Part shown: positions 6,136 to 12,258 of the stretch, piece after piece
How positions within the stretch are numbered: the stretch's first letter is position 1
Layout: the number at the start of each line of letters is the position of its first letter
Notes under the pieces: generated by a model
The model's input: the letters and a program-made list of their open reading frames with translations, nothing else
Databases searched by the model: none
What the model was told of the DNA's origin: nothing
Position numbers and translations under genes: made by a program
Source of the DNA: Nitrospinae bacterium RIFCSPLOWO2_12_FULL_45_22
Lineage (GTDB): Bacteria > 2-12-FULL-45-22
Assembly (NCBI GenBank): GCA_001803565.1
Contig: MHDQ01000319.1
Location: 1 to 12,258 of the forward strand
Reading direction: 5' to 3'
Length of the DNA stretch: 12,258 nucleotides

Positions 6136-7113
6136 TCAAAACGTCATAACTTTTTTTATCTCTTTAATGATCTGGTTTTCATTGGGCAAATAATACTCCT
6201 CAGCTTTTAGTAAGGGGAATACCGTATCGAAACCGGTTATCCGTTCTACGGGAGCTTGCAGATAGAGCATGGCCTTCTCATTTATCTGGGCTACGAGCTC
6301 TGCCCCGAACCCACAAGTCCGGGCCGCCTCATGTACTACTATAGCCCGACCGGTTTTTTGCACGGAATTGATAATGGTATCAATATCAAAGGGATAGATG
6401 CTCCGGATATCTATAACTTCCACCTCGATCCCTTCTTTTTGGGCCAGGGTTGCGGCTTTTAATGAAGGTGGCACCATAGCGCCCCAGCTAAATAGCGATA
6501 AATGGCCCCCTTCCCGTAATATTTTGGCTTGGCCCAGAGGTATGGTATATTCCTCTTCCGGGACCTCTTCTTTTATAGCCCGATAGACCTTTTTGGGTTC
6601 CAGGAAGATTACTGGGTCAGGGTCTCTTATAGCTGAGATCAACAAACCTTTGGCATCATAAGGGGTAGAAGGGATTACTACCTTAAGGCCCGGTGTATGA
6701 GCCAGGATAGCCTCGGTACTCTCTGAATGATGCTCTGGTGCCTTTATCCCACCACCATATGGCATCCGCACTACTAAAGGGCAGTGAAAACGGCCCCGGG
6801 AACGGGTACGGATACGGGCTGCATGCGAGATAAGTTGATCAAAGGCAGGATAGAGAAACCCCATGAATTGCAACTCCGCTACTGGCCTTAAGCCATATAC
6901 TGCCATACCAATTGCAGTACCGACAATACCTGATTCAGCCAGTGGGGTGTCAATAACTCGGTTCTCGCCAAATTTTTCTAATAACCCCACGGTCACGCGA
7001 AATACACCACCATTGCGGCCTACATCCTCACCCAGCACTACTACCCTTTCATCCCGCTCCATTTCCTGGTGTAAGGCGAGGTTTATTGCATCAACTATAT
7101 TTAACCGGGCCAT
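6136..7113 (-). CDS. pdhB: 2-oxoacid dehydrogenase E1 beta subunit
   Basis: This subunit pairs with E1 alpha to form the thiamine-diphosphate-dependent decarboxylase of the complex. The 325-residue product has the family pattern throughout. GEDVGRNGGVFRVT (28-41) is followed by DTPLAESGIVGTAIGMA, whose E60 is the glutamate expected to contact the thiamine aminopyrimidine. After these come RMPYGGGIKAPEHHSES (116-132) and the C-terminal transketolase-type domain with EVIDIRSIYPFD and HEAARTCGFGAEL. Length is normal. The ATG has AGGGAG nine bases upstream. E2 follows 12 bp later. The E1 alpha gene lies 149 bp upstream; that gap is almost entirely an inverted-repeat element, so the three genes are probably still one operon with an element inside it. 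Confidence 0.93.
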   Translation of the reverse strand: MARLNIVDAINLALHQEMERDERVVVLGEDVGRNGGVFRVTVGLLEKFGENRVIDTPLAESGIVGTAIGMAVYGLRPVAELQFMGFLYPAFDQLISHAARIRTRSRGRFHCPLVVRMPYGGGIKAPEHHSESTEAILAHTPGLKVVIPSTPYDAKGLLISAIRDPDPVIFLEPKKVYRAIKEEVPEEEYTIPLGQAKILREGGHLSLFSWGAMVPPSLKAATLAQKEGIEVEVIDIRSIYPFDIDTIINSVQKTGRAIVVHEAARTCGFGAELVAQINEKAMLYLQAPVERITGFDTVFPLLKAEEYYLPNENQIIKEIKKVMTF

Positions 7114-7138
7114 ACTTCTTTGCTCCCTTGATAAAGTT

Positions 7139-7253
7139 ACCGTTCACCGCCAAGACGCAGAGAATGCTAAGCATGTAGTGAGGAGTAAGGAGTTAGCAGT
7201 TACTGCTAACAGCTCACTTCTCTGTTATCTCTGTGTGCTCTGCGGTGAATAGT
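7139..7253. repeat. Inverted-repeat element between E1 alpha and E1 beta
   Basis: ACCGTTCACCGC (7139-7150) pairs with GCGGTGAATAGT (7242-7253) at 10 of 12 positions. The similarity continues inward through CAGAGA on the left and CTCTGTGTGCTCTG on the right. At the centre is a perfect hairpin, GTTAGCAG-TTA-CTGCTAAC (7192-7210). It belongs to the GAG/CAC-type dispersed repeats also seen at 11906-12127. The element fills most of the intergenic space and contains no reading frame. Confidence 0.6.
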
Positions 7254-7262
7254 TTTTAGAGA

Positions 7263-8342
7263 TCAACCCAGTGTTTCTAAAAGTTTAGCTAGCTGCTCTT
7301 TTAAGGTCCAGGGCATCTCGGCATAGGTATATTTGAAGACATCTTCTGGGCTGGGTGCGGGCCAGTTCTCAGCCTTATCGGTGGCCTTATCTACTAGTTG
7401 GGTCACCTCGTCCAATAGCCCCTTCTCATAGTCATCAGCCCATAAGCCTTTACCTTGCAGATATACCTGGAACCGCTTAATCGGGTCCCGCTCTTCCCAA
7501 AAAGCTACTTCTTCCTTAGTGCGGTATCGGGTAGCATCATCGGACGTAGTATGGTGACTAAGGCGATAAGTATACGCCTCAATAAAAGTTGGGCCACCAC
7601 CGGCATGGGCCTTAGCAATGGCCTCTTTGGTAATAGCATATACCGCCAGAACATCGTTCCCATCCACCTGGACCCCTGCAAACCCATAGGCAATAGCCTT
7701 TTGGGCCAGGGTCTTGGCGGCTGTCTGCCGTGCCCGGGGTATGGAAATGGCATATTGATTATTCTGGCAGAAAAATACCGTCGGGGCCTGAAAAACTCCG
7801 GCAAAGTTCATGGCCTCATGAAAATCCCCTTCTGATGTGCCACCATCACCAAAATATACCAGGGTAGCTACGTCATCTCCCTTGATCTTGGCTGCCCAGG
7901 CAGCTCCTACAGCATGAAGGGGCTGGGTACCCACCGGGATAGAGATAGGAAAGATATTGACCCCTTCTGGTGCAGCATTGCCCAATTCATTGCCCATCCA
8001 ATATAAGAAGACAGATTCCAGTGGCATACCTTTTACCACCATAGCAGCCATTTCCCGGAAAGTAGGGAACATCCAATCCGATCTTGGTAAGGCATAGGCA
8101 CTCCCTACCTCTGCTGCTTCCTGACCGCGTACCGGGGCATAGGTACCGAACCGGCCCTGGCGTTGGAGTTTTAATGCCTTGTCATCGGCCACTCGACTTA
8201 ATACCATGAACCGATAAAGGGTTTTTAAATCATCATTGCTTAGCTTGGGTTCCAGGTCGGGGTTGACTATCCGCCCATCTTTATCCAGTATCTGTGCCAT
8301 CTCCCCTTTCAAGGGATCATATTTTCCCAATAACGATAACAA
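7263..8342 (-). CDS. pdhA: 2-oxoacid dehydrogenase E1 alpha subunit
   Basis: E1 alpha binds thiamine diphosphate and, with E1 beta, decarboxylates the 2-oxoacid and passes the acyl group to the E2 lipoyl arm. The 359-residue product shows the thiamine-diphosphate motif from GDG (165-167) to NN (194-195), the YAPVRGQEAAEVG segment (68-80), and the active-site loop YRLSHHTTSDDATRYR (259-274). The loop reads like both pyruvate- and branched-chain-type enzymes, so the substrate is uncertain. The start is TTG, with AAGGAG upstream at a slightly long spacing of about ten to twelve bases; no ATG in frame precedes the conserved region. A strong promoter lies about 35 bp upstream. Gene order alpha-beta-E2 without E3 means lipoamide dehydrogenase must come from elsewhere. 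Confidence 0.92.
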   Translation of the reverse strand: MLSLLGKYDPLKGEMAQILDKDGRIVNPDLEPKLSNDDLKTLYRFMVLSRVADDKALKLQRQGRFGTYAPVRGQEAAEVGSAYALPRSDWMFPTFREMAAMVVKGMPLESVFLYWMGNELGNAAPEGVNIFPISIPVGTQPLHAVGAAWAAKIKGDDVATLVYFGDGGTSEGDFHEAMNFAGVFQAPTVFFCQNNQYAISIPRARQTAAKTLAQKAIAYGFAGVQVDGNDVLAVYAITKEAIAKAHAGGGPTFIEAYTYRLSHHTTSDDATRYRTKEEVAFWEERDPIKRFQVYLQGKGLWADDYEKGLLDEVTQLVDKATDKAENWPAPSPEDVFKYTYAEMPWTLKEQLAKLLETLG

Positions 8343-8380
8343 GGGTTGTACTCTCCTTTTCCGGATTAAGTTAGGGGCTT

Positions 8381-8409
8381 ATCTTATATCACCCGGCGCT
8401 TATTGTCAA
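8381..8409 (-). promoter_or_regulatory. Promoter of the E1-E2 operon
   Basis: On the minus strand a perfect -35 TTGACA (8409-8404) is followed, after exactly 17 bp, by TAAGAT (8386-8381). An overlapping TATAAG at 15 bp is a second choice for -10. Transcription would start near 8374, about 32 nt before the TTG of E1 alpha. The -35 lies within the last codons of the orphan reading frame. Confidence 0.6.
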
Positions 8410-8616
8410 TAAATCGAATCGAGTATTCGGATAATCCTTTTTGAATTTTAACAGTATATGCGGCTCTCGTTCATCTGGTGCTGACAATACTAGAAATGCT
8501 TTTTCATATTCCAACAAATGTCCAATGAGCCCGAGTATTTGTTCTTCCCTCAGGGCATTGATCGTTATTTTTGCTATACCTCCACCAACTGTAGCGGCTA
8601 TGACTCGTCCGTTTTC
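8389..8616 (-). pseudogene. Protein-like frame after trpB, no start codon
   Basis: Between trpB and E1 alpha a minus-strand frame runs open to a TGA at 8389-8391. It reads like real protein: [18 protein letters not shown], then LREEQILGLIGHLLEYEKAF, LVLSAPDEREPHILLKFKK and DYPNTRFDLLTISAG. The frame stays open back to a stop at 8707-8709 inside trpB, yet has no ATG, GTG or TTG upstream of the TTG pair at 8512-8517. An ATA at 8599-8601 overlaps the trpB stop, but ATA is a very rare start. I do not recognise the family. It may be the 3' part of a decayed gene, a small protein with an unusual start, or a product reached by frameshift from trpB. Confidence 0.4.
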
Positions 8617-9914
8617 TCTTTGGACAGGTCTCCTTTGAGATAGGCCTCGAACGCTCCCATATCGAAATGTCCGTGGCCGCTCAGGTTGAAAAGGATAACC
8701 CTTTCCTTACCTTCTTCTCGTGCCCGGAGAGCTTCATCAATGACCGCACGGATAGCATGGGAGGCTTCAGGGGCGCTAATAATCCCTTCGGTACGTGCAA
8801 AAATGAGAGAAGCTTCAAAACATGCTTGCTGTTCATAAGCTCGGGCTTCAATCAAGCCGTCTAACAAAAGCTGACTAACTAGAGGGGACATCCCATGATA
8901 ACGCAGACCTCCGGCATGGATTCCGGGGGGGACAAAATCGTGCCCCAGAGTATACATGGGTAGTAACGGGGTTTGGCGTGCTGCATCGCCAAAGTCATAA
9001 GTGAACTTTCCTCGGGTTAAAGTAGGACATGCTTCAGGTTCTACCGCAATTGCCCTCAGTTCTTTCCCATGTATCTTATCGCATAGAAAAGGGAAGGCCA
9101 GCCCGGCAAAATTACTCCCGCCACCACAGCAGCCGATGACTACCTCAGGGATGTCTCCTGCCTTTTTCAATTGCTTCTGGGCTTCTAGCCCGATCACAGT
9201 CTGGTGAAGCAAGACATGATTGAGGACGCTACCCAGAGCATATTTGGTATCAGCGTGTGAAAGGGCATCCTCGATAGCTTCACCGATAGCAATCCCCAAG
9301 CTGCCATTACAGTCAGGGTCACGCTCCAGTACTTCCCGCCCAGCGCAGGTATTAAGGCTGGGGCTAGGGGTTACTTTTGCTCCCCAAATCTTCATCTGTG
9401 TATGTCGGTAAGGTTTCTGCTGGTAACTAATCCGGACCATATAGACCTGGCATTCCAGCCCGAATAGATGACAGGCTAAACTCAAGGCGCTTCCCCACTG
9501 CCCTGCTCCAGTCTCAGTAGTTAGCCGCTTTACTCCTTCGACTTTATTATAGTATGCCTGGGCAATGGCAGTATTGGGTTTGTGACTTCCGGTAGGACTC
9601 ACACCTTCATATTTATAATAGATCCTGGCTGGTGTACTTAAATGTCTTTCCAGCCTGTAAGCCCGGTAGAGGGGTGTAGGTCGCCACAGTCTCAAAATTT
9701 CTCGCACTTCTTCAGGAATCTGAATCCAGCGTTCCTGGCTAATTTCCTGCTCGATAAGACCCTGAGGAAAGATAGGTGCCAGGGCTTCGGGATGCAGAGG
9801 CTCGCGGGTTTTTGGGTTAAGGGGAGGTTGGAGGGATCGTGGCAGGTCAGCTGCGATGTTATACCAGTAAGTCGGTAGTTCATTCTCTTCTAGTAAAACC
9901 TTGGTCTCAGACAT
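8598..9914 (-). CDS. trpB: TrpB2-type tryptophan synthase beta chain
   Basis: TrpB joins indole to serine-derived aminoacrylate on pyridoxal phosphate to make tryptophan. This 438-residue protein is of the longer TrpB2 class, marked by the N-terminal extension (about 1-75), the [12 protein letters not shown] segment and [13 protein letters not shown]. The lysine that should bind the cofactor is K112, the catalytic glutamate is E134 ([12 protein letters not shown]), and the phosphate-binding loop is CGGGSN (263-268). TrpB2 proteins lack normal TrpA contacts and often sit outside trp operons, as here, so indole salvage is a likely role. Other PLP chemistry on serine or phosphoserine is possible. 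The ATG has GAGG seven bases upstream. Its stop overlaps the orphan frame downstream. Confidence 0.92.
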   Translation of the reverse strand: MSETKVLLEENELPTYWYNIAADLPRSLQPPLNPKTREPLHPEALAPIFPQGLIEQEISQERWIQIPEEVREILRLWRPTPLYRAYRLERHLSTPARIYYKYEGVSPTGSHKPNTAIAQAYYNKVEGVKRLTTETGAGQWGSALSLACHLFGLECQVYMVRISYQQKPYRHTQMKIWGAKVTPSPSLNTCAGREVLERDPDCNGSLGIAIGEAIEDALSHADTKYALGSVLNHVLLHQTVIGLEAQKQLKKAGDIPEVVIGCCGGGSNFAGLAFPFLCDKIHGKELRAIAVEPEACPTLTRGKFTYDFGDAARQTPLLPMYTLGHDFVPPGIHAGGLRYHGMSPLVSQLLLDGLIEARAYEQQACFEASLIFARTEGIISAPEASHAIRAVIDEALRAREEGKERVILFNLSGHGHFDMGAFEAYLKGDLSKEKTDES

Positions 9915-9970
9915 CTTTTTGCCTCTTCTAATAATCGAGGAATCTTTTTTGGATGATTAATAACTTGACT

Positions 9971-10083
9971 TTGTCACATTTGCCCTGTCATTCTGAGCGA
10001 AGCGAAGAATCTCGCTCCTCACAGGCTGAGACCCTTCGCTTCGCTCAGTGTGACAAGCGAGAGGTTCAATTTTAATGTGACAA
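9971..10083. repeat. Nested inverted-repeat (REP-like) element upstream of trpB
   Basis: The outer ends TTGTCACATT (9971-9980) and AATGTGACAA (10074-10083) are perfect 10-bp inverted repeats. Nested inside, 9986-10012 and 10029-10055 are inverted repeats matching at 23 of 27 positions, built around CTGAGCGAAGCGAAG. They enclose a 16-nt centre. The GAGCGAAGCGAAG core is a motif common in dispersed repeats of many bacteria. No target duplication is visible. It lies 57 bp upstream of the trpB start. Confidence 0.7.
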
Positions 10084-10103
10084 TGTAAAGATAAAAGACA
10101 GTT

Positions 10104-10283
10104 CTAATAACCTCTATAGTTTAAGATAGTCAATAGCAAATAACTTGGCAGTAATGCCTCAGTTATAGGGGAAACATTTATATTACCAAAAGAATGGGAT
10201 TGCTGCATGCTAATGGGCAGATTATTTTCTCCCACCCCGCAAGGAATTACCATAGTTGGATGACCAGTTACATTCAAGTCACA
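10104..10283 (-). pseudogene. Decayed C-terminal fragment of an amidase-signature gene
   Basis: A minus-strand frame bounded by stops at 10284-10286 and 10104-10106 contains NVTGHPTMVIPCG followed by NNLPISMQ. This matches by eye the C-terminal block of amidase-signature enzymes (GatA and relatives), usually N-[LV]-[AT]-G-x-P-x-x-[SV]-[VL]-P-C-G-x-x-x-x-G-L-P-I-G-[LM]-Q. After MQ the sequence leaves the family pattern. Immediately upstream there is an in-frame TGA, with no trace of the catalytic Ser-Ser-Lys core nearby. It is therefore a remnant, not a working gene. It lies between the trpB-side repeat and tRNA-Pro in an otherwise geneless stretch of about 400 bp. Confidence 0.5.
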
Positions 10284-10328
10284 TCACTTGCTGAATATTC
10301 GGTTTTTAGTGCTGGCTCAAATACTTGT

Positions 10329-10407
<79 letters not shown>

Positions 10408-10440
10408 ACAAGGGAAGGAAAACTTAACCTTTCGCTTCAC

Positions 10441-11037
10441 TCAAGGCAGGCCCAGGCCTAAGAGGATTTGCTTTGCCTGGGTCAATGCTTTAGCCCGGTG
10501 GCTGATATGATTCTTTAAAGTCAGATCTAATTCTGCCATGGTCTTGCTGTATTCAGGTAAGTAGAAGATCGGGTCATAACCGAAACCTTTATCTCCTTGG
10601 CCCTTGAAGGCAATTAAACCTTCACAAACTCCCTGGCAGAGAAAGGGCTCTCGTCCTGGTTTTACAATAGCTATCAGGCAAATATAACGGGCAGTCCGTT
10701 GAGCCCAGGGTATATCCTTCAGATATTCTAATAACAATTGATTACGCTGACTATCAGTCAGCCCTTCACCTCCAAATCTTGCTGATTCTACCCCTGGCTT
10801 CCCGCCTAAAGCATCCACTTCTAAACCAGAATCATCCGCCAGGGTGATCTTACCGGTAATGTTAGCCACAGTTTGGGCCTTATGGATAGCATTTTCCTGA
10901 TAGCTGTTACGGGCTTCTTTAAGCGATATAGGATAAGGAAGATCAAGCAAGGTAGAGATTTTTAGGCCCCGATCCCCTAGGTAGCTCTTTATTTCTCTAA
11001 TTTTACCTGGGTTAAAAGTAGAGAGGACGATCTCCAA
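10441..11037 (-). CDS. rdgB: XTP/dITP diphosphatase (RdgB/HAM1 family)
   Basis: The enzyme cleaves XTP, ITP and dITP to the monophosphates and pyrophosphate, keeping deaminated purines out of DNA and RNA. The 198-residue product has STFNPGK (6-12), ADDSGLEVDALGG (67-79) with the acidic catalytic residue D69, ARFGG (86-90), FGYDPIF (152-158) and SHRAKAL (179-185). The start is TTG; AAGGAG lies just one base upstream, which is unusually tight, but no other start fits before the conserved IVLSTFNPGK. The gene begins six bases after the rph stop, the classic rph-rdgB pairing. The end of the gene and the bases beyond (about 10430-10445) resemble half of the GAAGCGAAG repeat at 9986-10055, possibly by chance. 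Confidence 0.95.
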   Translation of the reverse strand: MEIVLSTFNPGKIREIKSYLGDRGLKISTLLDLPYPISLKEARNSYQENAIHKAQTVANITGKITLADDSGLEVDALGGKPGVESARFGGEGLTDSQRNQLLLEYLKDIPWAQRTARYICLIAIVKPGREPFLCQGVCEGLIAFKGQGDKGFGYDPIFYLPEYSKTMAELDLTLKNHISHRAKALTQAKQILLGLGLP

Positions 11038-11043
11038 ACTCCT

Positions 11044-11760
11044 TCAGCCCCCCAAGACCTTTTTCTGCACCTCTATCAATTCCTTAATCCCTTTTTCTGC
11101 CAGGCCTAGCAACTCATCCATCTCTCTTCTACTAAAGGGTCTCCCTTCGGCAGTACCCTGGATTTCTACATAACGACCGCTGCCAGTCATCACTACATTC
11201 ATATCTACCTCACAAAGTGAGTCCTCCTGGTAATTAATATCCAGCAGGGATTTCTCCTCTAATATCCCTACGCTGGTAGCCGCTATATAATCTTCTAAAG
11301 GGATCTTCTCCAGTTTGCCTATCCTGACTAAGTAACGCAAGGCGTCATGCAAAGCTACAAATGAGCCGGTAATAGAGGCGGTTCTGGTACCGCCATCGGC
11401 CTGGATAACATCGCAGTCCAGCCAAATAGTTCTTGATCCCAAGGCATTGAGGTCTACTACCGACCTTAAAGATCTCCCTATAAGGCGTTGGATCTCCTGG
11501 GTTCTACCGCCAATTCTTCCCCTGGTGGCCTCCCGGGGTATGCGGTTCTGGGCTGATCGAGGCAACATACCATATTCGGCTGTTACCCACCCTTGATCGC
11601 TGTCTCGCAAGAAAGGGGGGACAGAGTCTTCAATAGTAGCGGTACATATAACCCTTGTATCTCCTACAGATATTAATACTGAGCCCTCAGCATGCTTGAT
11701 AAAATTACGGACCATCTTTACAGGACGTAATTCTTCCGGGCTACGGCCGTCATTCCTCAT
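11044..11760 (-). CDS. rph: Ribonuclease PH
   Basis: RNase PH is a phosphate-dependent 3'-to-5' exoribonuclease that trims tRNA precursors in the cytoplasm. The 238-residue product begins [14 protein letters not shown], the family's usual N-terminus, which supports the ATG start. [14 protein letters not shown] (60-73) precedes the ring-interface helix. R86 (in IGGRTQEI) and the phosphate-binding R126 (in [10 protein letters not shown]) fall at the same numbers as in well-studied homologues, and D180 and D186 are the expected metal-binding aspartates. Length is normal. A GGAAGGG sequence lies directly before the start. It is first in the rph-rdgB-tRNA-Pro unit and has a good promoter about 60 bp upstream. 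Confidence 0.97.
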   Translation of the reverse strand: MRNDGRSPEELRPVKMVRNFIKHAEGSVLISVGDTRVICTATIEDSVPPFLRDSDQGWVTAEYGMLPRSAQNRIPREATRGRIGGRTQEIQRLIGRSLRSVVDLNALGSRTIWLDCDVIQADGGTRTASITGSFVALHDALRYLVRIGKLEKIPLEDYIAATSVGILEEKSLLDINYQEDSLCEVDMNVVMTGSGRYVEIQGTAEGRPFSRREMDELLGLAEKGIKELIEVQKKVLGG

Positions 11761-11819
11761 CCCTTCCTACCTTTCTTCAATGTACAAAGACATAATTTTA
11801 GCTACCTTTCCTCTCCTAT

Positions 11820-11850
11820 ATTATAACATACCGGGGTCTTCCGCAATCAA
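11820..11850 (-). promoter_or_regulatory. Extended -10 promoter of rph-rdgB-tRNA
   Basis: On the minus strand a perfect TATAAT (11825-11820) is preceded by TGT, giving the extended -10 form TGnTATAAT. A partial -35, TTGATT (11850-11845), lies 19 bp upstream; the long spacing is tolerable with an extended -10. Transcription would start near 11813, about 53 nt before the rph ATG. Confidence 0.65.
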
Positions 11851-11853
11851 TTT

Positions 11854-11868
11854 CCTGTTTAGAACAGG
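11854..11868. promoter_or_regulatory. Perfect inverted repeat just upstream of the rph -35
   Basis: CCTGTT-TAG-AACAGG is a perfect 6-bp inverted repeat with a 3-bp centre, ending four bases upstream of the proposed -35 hexamer. Size and place suit a dimeric regulator's binding site. No regulator gene is nearby, so this is inference from symmetry alone. Confidence 0.3.
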
Positions 11869-11905
11869 TTTTGTAACTGTTTAGCCAAATAAAGTTTTAA
11901 ATTCT

Positions 11906-12127
11906 GTTTAGCCACAGAGGCACCGAGAACACGGAGGAAGATATTTGATTAATACTAGGCCCAGGGAGAGTCAACAAAAACTGTAGCATGAAAGTCTTCG
12001 GCCCGAAGGCCTCAGGCTGAGGGCTTGCTTTCATAACTGCGAGCAAGCTCGCACGCTACATCTCTGAACCTTAGTAGACAGTTAATTTTTTCTTTTCTCT
12101 GTGAACTCTGTGTCTCCGTGGCTAAAC
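11906..12127. mobile_element. Nested palindromic element upstream of rph
   Basis: The 31-bp ends at 11906-11936 and 12097-12127 are inverted repeats matching at 25 of 31 positions. The first ten bases, GTTTAGCCAC, are identical, followed by a GAG-CAC-GAG-CAC-GAG rhythm. A second hairpin-rich unit lies inside at 11982-12060. The element has no coding content. An extra CTGTTTAGCCA just outside the left end (11875-11885 region) suggests an additional partial copy of the terminus. No clear target duplication is seen. Confidence 0.6.
11982..12060. repeat. Three-hairpin unit inside the rph-upstream element
   Basis: The ends are TGTAGC and GCTACA, extendable to TGTAGCATG against CACGCTACA (8 of 9). 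Inside are three hairpins in a row: CTTCGG-C-CCGAAG (11996-12008), CCTCAG-G-CTGAGG (12010-12022) and GCGAGC-AA-GCTCGC (12039-12052). The right third is related to the unit at 2868-2932. Confidence 0.65.
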
Positions 12128-12163
12128 ACTTACGTTTATAGCCGTTTTAAAAGGGGAAGAGAT

Positions 12164-12258
12164 TTAGAGGTCTATCTGGCAGACTTGACTGGGGTCAATG
12201 GGTAAGAATCTATTACCTATTTTGATAAACTTATCCGGTTGGTCAGTAACGTAATAGT
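12164..12258 (-). CDS. C-terminal end of an unidentified gene (partial)
   Basis: A minus-strand frame enters from the right edge and ends at TAA (12164-12166) after 30 residues. It reads YYVTDQPDKFIKIGNRFLPI, then DPSQVCQIDL, with a balanced protein-like composition; the other frames here close sooner. The family cannot be named from so little. It would lie upstream of rph in the same direction, separated by about 400 bp of repeats and the rph promoter. Confidence 0.4.
   Translation of the reverse strand, partial: YYVTDQPDKFIKIGNRFLPIDPSQVCQIDL

Noticed and set aside
7143-7253. The repeats as a CRISPR array
   Set aside because: The repeats here and elsewhere are inverted and singly placed, with no regular direct repeats and spacers and no cas genes.
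8441-8638. Plus-strand 65-codon frame opposite the trpB-pdhA gap
   Set aside because: Its translation is unlike a conserved protein, and the minus-strand frame over the same bases reads much more like protein.

Overview
This window is bacterial chromosome of moderate G+C content. It comes from an organism that probably makes heme from siroheme and uses GTG and TTG starts freely (GTG for ahbA; TTG for ahbB, the E1 alpha gene and rdgB). Its gaps are full of short palindromic, MITE-like repeats. Siroheme decarboxylase genes (ahbA/ahbB), a TrpB2-type enzyme and repeats of the CACAGATTAACGCAG and CCACAGAG-CAC-GAG kind suggest an anaerobic or little-cultivated lineage. The sequence alone does not fix the phylum, and I see no phage, plasmid, CRISPR or defence genes.

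Plus strand, 1-3983: der (ribosome-assembly GTPase) is followed by a gap of about 400 bp. That gap holds a palindromic element, a possible remnant of an excisionase-type HTH gene, and a good promoter. Next come ahbA and ahbB (siroheme decarboxylase subunits) and moaA (first step of molybdenum cofactor synthesis). A 143-bp MITE with 21-bp inverted ends and an exact 9-bp target duplication lies between ahbB and moaA. Without it, the two genes would be 13 bp apart.

Minus strand, 4012-9914 (read right to left): a TrpB2-type tryptophan synthase beta chain; an open, protein-like frame with no usable start codon; then a 2-oxoacid dehydrogenase operon of E1 alpha, E1 beta and E2, behind its own promoter with a perfect TTGACA. 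The E3 gene is not in the window. Beyond a repeat-filled gap is a lipoprotein with a four-tryptophan Ig-like domain and a lysine-rich tail.

Minus strand, 10104-12258: rph (RNase PH), rdgB (XTP/dITP diphosphatase) and tRNA-Pro(UGG) form a compact, probably co-transcribed unit behind an extended -10 promoter. Downstream of the tRNA is what looks like a decayed C-terminal piece of an amidase-signature gene. Upstream of rph is a nested palindromic element, and the right edge cuts a probable gene of which only 30 C-terminal residues are visible.

The recognised genes are housekeeping or metabolic. The unusual content lies between them: several distinct families of nested inverted repeats, one datable insertion inside an operon, and two or three apparent gene remnants. 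I did not find a convincing undescribed multi-gene system.
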